This document shows positions 15,419 to 20,122 of a stretch of DNA of 20,122 nt, one piece after another (positions within the stretch are counted from its first letter, which is position 1; every line of letters starts with the position of its first letter). The translations under genes and the position numbers were made by a program. Under the pieces are notes generated by a model. That model made no database searches. It was not told the DNA's origin and was given only the letters and a program-made list of their open reading frames with translations. This DNA comes from a virus, in the IMG/VR virus record IMGVR_UViG_3300030329_000184, positions 1 through 20,122 of that record. One strand, 5' to 3'.

Positions 15419-15515
15419 TTTCTCTCTCCAGATTTATATGTTATCAGTTTATAGAACTTTCACGGTCTTCGCAAACGAGTATTGTGTGTAGATGCAGGTG
15501 CGCTTACCTATTAAA
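15419..15515 (-). promoter_or_regulatory. 97-bp gap with possible promoter before the 58-aa and portal genes
   Basis: The minus strand holds TTGCGA (15474-15469), then TATAAA (15453-15448) 15 bases later, and a second AT-rich stretch just before the ribosome site. The spacing is short of ideal. The order GAC..G..AAAG..TATAA resembles the candidate before the fibre gene. It may be a weak promoter that boosts portal and later genes. No hairpin is seen. Confidence 0.25.
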
Positions 15516-17384
15516 TCATTCGTTTGCCAGTCTTCCAAATAAATTTCTAATCCAAGCCCTCTCAATGGCTTTTCTTCTCGAAGCGTCTTTTTCCTCCGCA
15601 ATGGCCTCTAATTCAGCCAAAATTTCTTCTTCTTCTGGGTATCTTTCGTAAGCAGTCGTTGCTGCATAGGTTCCAAGAATACTCGGAATCCCCCCTGCAA
15701 TTTTTGCTTTTGTTAGCAGCGGTTTTAAGTCTTGGCGACGCATCCAATTTTTGTACCATTGCGCCTTTGCTTTTGCCGATCTTTCGGGGTCGACTTCCCC
15801 TTTTGTCCTCACCCTAAATTGTTTGTTGTTATCCTTTAATTGGTACACTTCACGGCCACGAGAACCTTGACGAGCAAGGTCTTGACTTATTTTTATTTGC
15901 ATTTTTATTTCGGCTTTGCGAGTAATGTACTCATCTCTGGACAATAAACCAGATTTGTACAACTCCTCTATTTTGTTTAATGCCTCTCTTGGGTCCAATC
16001 CAGTTATTGCATCACCAGCTAAAGTACCTATTACAGGGCCTCCGCCGCTGTAATTTGTGATGAGGCCGCCCAGTCCTTTTTTGGGTATTTTTGGTGCTTG
16101 CTTATAGGGTTGTGGACGACGGACCATGGACCCACTGTCTCCACTGACGTATTCAAAACCGTTTGCCTTATACCATTTTTCTAATCTTTTTTGGCTGCCT
16201 TTCTCAAATTTCTTTGCAAACTCCCCTGCTTTTTCTCTCTGTTTTTTGTACGCGTCTGTAAAAGTTGTGTTTCCTGCTTTTCTATCCAATTGCCCAAAAT
16301 GGTCCTTTAATGTCCTCATTCTTTCTGTTTTCCAACTGGGAAAGTACACAGGTGACATGTGAACCTCAATTCCTAGTCTGTCTAAAACAGGGCCTTTTAT
16401 TTTGTTTATGAGTTTTTGAGCACCTACCGGAGTATGAGAACGCAACGACGCCACACCGAACTGGTTGTTTATGTCCGGGTACATATTCATTCTAATAACC
16501 GCATCTGCCATGCCGTCTTTACCACCAAGAACAATTTCCATTCCTAGGTCTGGGTTGCTTGTAAATCCGTCTATGTTGTCAAATTTTCCTGCGCTATGTG
16601 CTTTGTTGTGAAAATATATTTTTCCTTCCTCTAAAATTTGTGGGTCTCTTTTTCCAGGCGCTCCTTTTAATGGAACCATACCAAACTCTTCTAACTCATC
16701 TACTACTTTGCGCATGTTATAAAGCACCCCTTCAACGTCTTCGAGTCCTTCATAAAGCTGGGTTCTGGAGTTATTAATATAGTCGTCGGCAACATCCATG
16801 TAATCGGTCAACTGTTCTTTGGTGCCCACTTGCCAAGGGGTGCCCACGTCCTCTAAGGATCGTTTCGCCACGCCTTTTTGTTTCTCGAAAGCCTGCATTG
16901 TTTCTAATAAAGACCTTCTTTCCAGTTTTTCAGAGCCTTTGCCCATTTTTCCGGCACGCACCAGTCTTTTAATCTGTTTTTCAATAAAGGGGGTCCCTTT
17001 TAGGGCCATCACCCCTGATTTTGCCATTAGTTCAGGGTTGGCCAAACCGCCCATCAATTCTCCGAGTGTTTCCAATCCGCCGCCTTCTCGCTCCAAACCC
17101 ATTTTCTCGGCAAACCATTCGCCCCCGCCCACATTGTCTTCTGAAAACCAAGGCTGGTCTTTCATAAGGTCTCGGGTTCTGGGGTCCACCTTTAATAAAA
17201 TTTGTCCGAGGTCCATGGGCAGACCGGCTAATAACGGAACGTTCCGAGCAATGCCTCTGCCTAACTGTCGGTATTCTTCCGACTCTCGTGCAAGGGCTTC
17301 TCTTGTTTGATCGGGGCCCACGCCATACCTACTGAAGAAAGGTGCCAGTAGTTCTTGATCGCGTTTTTCTTGTTCTGTTGCCAT
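15516..17384 (-). CDS. 622-aa composite protein with acetyltransferase-like and SHOCT-like parts
   Basis: This protein lies between terminase and portal and shares one base with the terminase stop (TAATG). Residues 1-130 include RGIARNVPLLAGLPMDLGQI and a WFAEKMGLEREGGGLETLGE stretch, a type of start seen in large marine phage proteins. Residues 120-240 are charged helices. Residues 290-425 run from DAVIRMNMYPDINNQFGVAS through a helical KAGEFAKKFEKGSQK part to LEKWYKANGFEYVSGDSGSM, which resembles the closing motif of GNAT or phage polyvalent enzyme domains. GLGGLITNYSGGGPV links to NKIEELYKSGLLSRDEYITR (about 465-485), a good SHOCT-type motif. The rest is basic. I do not know its function; an injected or head-internal enzyme is conceivable. 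Confidence 0.7.
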   Translation of the reverse strand: MATEQEKRDQELLAPFFSRYGVGPDQTREALARESEEYRQLGRGIARNVPLLAGLPMDLGQILLKVDPRTRDLMKDQPWFSEDNVGGGEWFAEKMGLEREGGGLETLGELMGGLANPELMAKSGVMALKGTPFIEKQIKRLVRAGKMGKGSEKLERRSLLETMQAFEKQKGVAKRSLEDVGTPWQVGTKEQLTDYMDVADDYINNSRTQLYEGLEDVEGVLYNMRKVVDELEEFGMVPLKGAPGKRDPQILEEGKIYFHNKAHSAGKFDNIDGFTSNPDLGMEIVLGGKDGMADAVIRMNMYPDINNQFGVASLRSHTPVGAQKLINKIKGPVLDRLGIEVHMSPVYFPSWKTERMRTLKDHFGQLDRKAGNTTFTDAYKKQREKAGEFAKKFEKGSQKRLEKWYKANGFEYVSGDSGSMVRRPQPYKQAPKIPKKGLGGLITNYSGGGPVIGTLAGDAITGLDPREALNKIEELYKSGLLSRDEYITRKAEIKMQIKISQDLARQGSRGREVYQLKDNNKQFRVRTKGEVDPERSAKAKAQWYKNWMRRQDLKPLLTKAKIAGGIPSILGTYAATTAYERYPEEEEILAELEAIAEEKDASRRKAIERAWIRNLFGRLANE

Positions 17385-18883
17385 TAATAATATTCTTTTC
17401 TAGGGGGTTTATAATCACTGTCCATCAACTCATCTGATTCTAAAGCAATAAAGCCGCCTTGTCGATAACGCATCAGGGCTTGCGTGGTCGAATCCACCAA
17501 GTCGTCGTGGTCGCCAAAGGGAAACGCAGCGCATTCTTCAATCACCTCATCAGCCCACCGCTTGTCCGGGGCCCAGACCATACCGGCTTCTAAAAGTGGG
17601 GAAACGGTATTGACTCGGGCAATTTTATCCTGTCCTTTGTTCGGCGAATAATTGAGCACCGGTATCCCGGTTTGCCGCAATTCGTGGGTGAGCGGCATCC
17701 CACTGGCCTTGGCTTCAATAATCACAATGTCCGGTTCCCAATACTCGTATTGTTCAAAAGCTTCGTTTTTAAGTTCCGGAAAATTCCACCGCCCTTTGCG
17801 AGCATCGAGCAACAATAAGTTCGGTTCGCCGCCCTCTTCGGGGTAGAACACGCACCATGTCGTGATGGCTGAGAAATCCGCTGTTTCTTTCTTACTAAAC
17901 GCGGTGTCGTAACTTTGTATGACAAACTGCATGTTGGGCACCCGATCCTCTTCCCAAATCTTCCACCACTCGCGTTTTAGGATCGCGCCTTCATCGGAAG
18001 TGGGGTTTTGCATCCACTGGGCTTCCCATTTGGACACCGGAATCGAAGCTTTTACCCCCTCCAATTCGGGCAAAGTCCAGTATTCGGGCCATAAGGCGTC
18101 GTTACTGGGCATAATGGCTGGAAATTCCACCACTTCCCATTGGTCGGCGTGCTCTTCCACCTGTTTACTGAGCAGTCTTCCGGTTAAATCTTTAGTGCTC
18201 CAACGCGTCATCACGATAATAATAGCCCCACCGGGCTGTAATCTTTGTCGTGGTCCTGAAGAGTAGTATTCCCAGGCATTGTCCAGAGCCGTTGGGGATA
18301 ATGCGTCTTGTTCCGAGTGAATGTCATCGAGAACCAGAATATCCGCACCACGACCCGTGACCGCACCGCCAATACCCGAATAAAACGCCTCGCCGCCGCC
18401 GTTGGTTTCCCACCGTCCGGCAGATTTACTGTCCGCTTTAAGCGCCACGCCCGGGAAAACCCCTTGATAATCCTCCGAATCGATCAAGTCCCTGACCCGT
18501 CGTCCAAAACGAAAGGCCAACTCCGCGGTGTGCGTGATTTGCATGATTTTTAACTTCGGATCGCGGCCCAAGGCCCACGAGGGGAAGTAAGTGGAGGCAA
18601 ATTCAGACTTCGTGTGTCTGGGTGGCATGTTAATAATCAGTCGTTTTAGCTCTCCACGAGCCACTTGTTCGAGTTTTTCAGCAAAAATCTGGTGGTGTCG
18701 CCCTTCAATAAAATCAGGCCACATGTGTTTTACATAGGTTAAAAAACTATCCTGCCCTTCGCGCTGTAGTGTTTTGGCTTTCAGCGCTTCTTGAAGGCCC
18801 AAAAGCTCTTTGGCGGCGTCCGGGTAAAGTTCGGACAGTTTTCCGGTGTCTATGTTAGTCGCAGACTTTGCAGACTTCGGCAT
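17384..18883 (-). CDS. terL: Terminase large subunit
   Basis: This 499-aa protein is of full family length and drives genome packaging through the portal. The N-terminal ATPase has a Walker A variant PPRHTKSE (residues 87-94), a Walker B ILVLDD (182-187) followed by HSE, and the coupling motif MTRWST (225-230). The C-terminal RNase H-like nuclease shows Asp326 in QSYDTAFSK, Glu390 in DIVIIEAKASG and the GDHDDLVDST Asp cluster (457-466), so all expected acidic residues are present. It belongs to the Terminase_6/gp17-like group. The start overlaps the upstream 53-aa gene by 29 bases, with only a GGTGG ribosome site. It should act with a small subunit, not recognised here. Confidence 0.96.
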   Translation of the reverse strand: MPKSAKSATNIDTGKLSELYPDAAKELLGLQEALKAKTLQREGQDSFLTYVKHMWPDFIEGRHHQIFAEKLEQVARGELKRLIINMPPRHTKSEFASTYFPSWALGRDPKLKIMQITHTAELAFRFGRRVRDLIDSEDYQGVFPGVALKADSKSAGRWETNGGGEAFYSGIGGAVTGRGADILVLDDIHSEQDALSPTALDNAWEYYSSGPRQRLQPGGAIIIVMTRWSTKDLTGRLLSKQVEEHADQWEVVEFPAIMPSNDALWPEYWTLPELEGVKASIPVSKWEAQWMQNPTSDEGAILKREWWKIWEEDRVPNMQFVIQSYDTAFSKKETADFSAITTWCVFYPEEGGEPNLLLLDARKGRWNFPELKNEAFEQYEYWEPDIVIIEAKASGMPLTHELRQTGIPVLNYSPNKGQDKIARVNTVSPLLEAGMVWAPDKRWADEVIEECAAFPFGDHDDLVDSTTQALMRYRQGGFIALESDELMDSDYKPPRKEYY

Positions 18884-19016
18884 TGTTGTCCACCAATTCT
18901 TCCTTAGCCAAAGTTTCTGCTACGCGACGTTGCAGTTCTTTGTCCCGGAAACCACGGTTGTACCAATATTGCCCTGCTTTTTCGGGCGTCATTTCGCTTT
19001 TCTTTTCAGAGGACAT
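18855..19016 (-). CDS. 53-aa small protein overlapping the terminase start
   Basis: The ATG is at 19016-19014 and TAA at 18857-18855. The product MSSEKKSEMTPEKAGQYWYN... is helical and charged and ends in CKVCD, a Cys-x-x-Cys that could bind metal. A strong AAGGAGAG site lies 4-6 bases before the ATG, and the last 29 bases overlap terL, so translation of the two is probably coupled. The place is where the small terminase subunit is normally encoded, but the protein is far shorter than known small subunits (usually above 100 aa), so that identity is only a possibility. Confidence 0.65.
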   Translation of the reverse strand: MSSEKKSEMTPEKAGQYWYNRGFRDKELQRRVAETLAKEELVDNNAEVCKVCD

Positions 19017-19197
19017 ACTTCTCTCTCCTTTTTATTTCTTTTTTATATTTATGGATTAATTTGGGTTTAGTGTTTGGGTTTTCTATTGCTGCAAGGAGGT
19101 CTTTCATCGAAGTGGCTTTAATATAATTGTGTTGAACCTTGGTGATTCCGGTTCGTCTGTTGTAGAGTTTTTCCGTCGGCTTAAATTTAGTCGGCAT
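19006..19197 (-). CDS. 63-aa basic conserved phage protein
   Basis: MPTKFKPTEKLYNRRTGITK is followed by QHNYIKATSMKDLLAAIE and a Lys/Arg-rich helix (KPKLIHKYKKEIKRREKYVL). I recall closely similar small proteins (KFKPSxKxYxRxTG ... YIKATSxKEL) in many pelagic phage genomes near terminase, with no known function. The strong positive charge suggests nucleic-acid binding. It overlaps the end of the HNH gene by 11 bases and the start of the 53-aa gene by 11 bases, so it is part of a tightly coupled packaging cluster. No Shine-Dalgarno is visible, which fits translational coupling. Confidence 0.7.
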   Translation of the reverse strand: MPTKFKPTEKLYNRRTGITKVQHNYIKATSMKDLLAAIENPNTKPKLIHKYKKEIKRREKYVL

Positions 19198-19639
19198 TTT
19201 CTTTATTGTGTACTACGTTTTTGCACCACCAGTAGAACTCACTTTCTCCCAAGGTGTGCTTCATTGTGTTTATTCGTTGTGTCACTAATTGGACGTTTCC
19301 TATTATATACCCTTTGTCCGAATTTTTCCTGTCAATACTGATATTAAGGTCCTGTCGTCCTTCGCCCCCGTGCCACGTCATAAACACCCCGGATAGCGCA
19401 CAGCGTCCCTCCTGTTTGTGCCAAAGACACTTAACGTGGTCCAAATCAATGTCCCATTCCCTATCTTTCCGCGCAGCTTTGAGTTTGGAATAAACCACAG
19501 CGACATAGGATTCAGGGGAACTGTTGCGGGCTTGGTTTCTTTGTAGGGAAGTACAGCGTCGGCAGACATTGCGTTTTTTAGTGTAGTCATCTTTTTGTAG
19601 CTCTCGTTTACAAGTAATGCAGGTTTTTGTTTTTCCCAT
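19187..19639 (-). CDS. HNH endonuclease with zinc-finger N terminus
   Basis: From the ATG at 19639 the protein has 150 aa; a TTG six codons upstream is possible but less likely. Two Cys pairs, CITC (residues 7-10) and CRRC (26-29), form a probable zinc site. A helical middle leads to the nuclease core: GRCALSG (78-84), the His-containing MTWHGGEG, then NISIDRKNSDKGYIIGNVQL, the typical Asp-Arg and Gly-Asn signature of HNH enzymes. It lies three genes before terL. HNH proteins beside terminase are known to be needed for cohesive-end cutting in HK97-type phages; a free-standing homing nuclease is the alternative. No ribosome site precedes it. Confidence 0.8.
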   Translation of the reverse strand: MGKTKTCITCKRELQKDDYTKKRNVCRRCTSLQRNQARNSSPESYVAVVYSKLKAARKDREWDIDLDHVKCLWHKQEGRCALSGVFMTWHGGEGRQDLNISIDRKNSDKGYIIGNVQLVTQRINTMKHTLGESEFYWWCKNVVHNKENAD

Positions 19640-19866
19640 GTTTTTTAGTATACACAAATTTTTCCGGGGACCAGGGACTCCTAGAAAAAAATATAAAATT
19701 TTTCTGAGTAGGGACTCCTAACAAAAAAGTGCCAAATTTTTTCACCTGAGAATTTATATCTCGATCTTTCTCTTATAGTCAGACCCCAGGCGCGAGCGGT
19801 GAGCGGCGGGAAAAAGTTTTGTGGCCATAAAAACTGGATGAATGTTGCGCAATAGGATCCCCATAT
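19640..19866 (-). promoter_or_regulatory. Leader region of the packaging/head gene block
   Basis: This noncoding stretch holds the direct repeats (19656-19742), a TATAAA and a TATAAG at about 19750-19780 that could be -10 boxes, and a GC-rich patch at 19790-19810 with GAGCGG twice. A TATACT at 19652-19647 lies only 7 bases before the HNH ATG. No good -35 box was found for any of them. Because every gene to the left is co-oriented without a long gap, the late promoter most likely sits here. Confidence 0.4.
19656..19742 (-). repeat. AT-rich direct repeats of 37-40 bp in the late leader
   Basis: AAATTTTT occurs at 19656, 19696 and 19734 (plus-strand left ends), and GGGACTCCTA occurs at 19674 and 19711, so at least two units share the order A-tract, T-tract, TAGGAGTCCC when read on the minus strand. 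The block stands between the terminator of the previous gene and the HNH start. It may be a promoter or regulator array, or part of a packaging site. Confidence 0.6.
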
Positions 19867-19900
19867 CAAAAGCCCCCACACCTGAGTAGATGTGGGGGCT
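19867..19900 (-). terminator. Factor-independent terminator after the 60-aa gene
   Basis: A perfect 10-bp GC-rich stem (AGCCCCCACA with TGTGGGGGCT) encloses a 10-base loop and is followed on the minus strand by TTTTGAT. It lies 27 bases after the stop of the 60-aa gene and ends transcription before the late leader. The T tract is short, but the stem is very stable. Confidence 0.8.
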
Positions 19901-19926
19901 GTTAGGGGTTAGCTGGTTGGTTGTTC

Positions 19927-20109
19927 TTAGCGTTCTCCGTCTATTATTCTTTTCAACCACTCCATAGTCTCCAAGACTCCCTCTAGGTCATCAGCGGAGA
20001 CAACGACCTGCCTCTTGCCCGCACTATCAAGAAAAACGGGTGAGAGTTCTTTTATAGTTGTCCTCCCGTTGTTGATAGTGTGAGTAAACAGTTTCTCAAT
20101 CTCTTCCAT
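19927..20109 (-). CDS. 60-aa hypothetical protein
   Basis: MEEIEKLFTHTINNGRTTIK is followed by a short beta part (KRQVVVSADDLEG) and an amphipathic helix (VLETMEWLKRIIDGER). A good AAAGGAG ribosome site lies 7 bases before the ATG, and a terminator follows the stop, so this is a real gene at the end of another transcription unit. I do not recognise the family. Its place just outside the late block suggests an early or middle function. It is small, acidic and probably soluble. Confidence 0.65.
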   Translation of the reverse strand: MEEIEKLFTHTINNGRTTIKELSPVFLDSAGKRQVVVSADDLEGVLETMEWLKRIIDGER

Positions 20110-20122
20110 AGTGTTCTCCTTT

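Noticed and set aside
16819-17310. 163-codon plus-strand frame inside the 622-aa gene
   Set aside because: It is antisense to a well-supported coding region with translational coupling to terL; the composition (many Ser, Pro, Phe) is typical of a shadow.
19790-19810. GC-rich patch with two GAGCGG copies as a possible origin or cos core
   Set aside because: Only two 6-base copies exist, without symmetry or further iteration, too little to call a site.
19681-19960. Two short minus-strand frames in the late leader
   Set aside because: They cross the terminator and the direct repeats, lack ribosome sites and have no protein-like pattern.

Overview
The window is a contiguous piece of a tailed double-stranded DNA phage genome, or of a prophage whose flanks are not visible. 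It carries the late packaging, head and tail genes, and no cellular gene is present. Every convincing gene lies on the minus strand, so transcription runs from right (20122) to left (1). The protein repertoire closely resembles environmental marine phage genomes as I recall them. It includes a P22-type long portal with a Gln-rich C terminus, a Mu gpT-like capsid protein, a GroES-like co-chaperonin, connector/adaptor proteins and Gly/Ala/Thr-rich beta-repeat virion proteins. No tail tube, sheath or tape-measure gene is seen between the connector genes and the fibre, which suggests a short-tailed (podovirus-like) particle. The host cannot be named from this sequence.

Right end (19640-20122): a 60-codon gene of unknown function ends at a clear hairpin terminator (19867-19900). 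A 287-bp leader follows, holding AT-rich direct repeats of about 37-40 bp (19656-19742). The late block then starts with an HNH nuclease, two small proteins and the large terminase (17384-18883). Next come a 622-aa composite protein of unknown function, a 58-aa basic protein and the portal (12759-15236). Downstream lie a 439-aa protein built of short helical repeats, a 62-aa protein that apparently starts at ATT, a GroES-like co-chaperonin, a scaffold-like protein, a conserved 164-aa protein, a likely decoration protein and the major capsid protein (7718-8626).

A 180-bp gap with two hairpins (7538-7717) separates the head genes from the tail/connector genes. The genes after the gap are a 168-aa beta protein, a 140-aa protein, a first connector protein, a 253-aa internally duplicated protein, a second connector protein, a Rossmann-like 234-aa protein, and 96-aa and 143-aa small proteins. 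The last two are a 297-aa protein made of eleven 22-residue repeats and a very long fibre gene. The fibre gene contains about 33 YadA-head-like 17-residue repeats and runs off the left edge.

Together the genes give the usual late programme: terminase and HNH cut and pump DNA through the portal into a scaffold-built capsid. The phage co-chaperonin probably helps fold capsid or other virion proteins, connector proteins close the portal, and fibre and beta-repeat proteins form the adsorption apparatus. Genes are tightly packed, with ATGA and TAATG overlaps and many strong Shine-Dalgarno sites. The points most worth following are the ATT-start gene, the repeated leader upstream of the packaging genes, the helical-repeat protein between portal and chaperonin, and the composite 622-aa protein.
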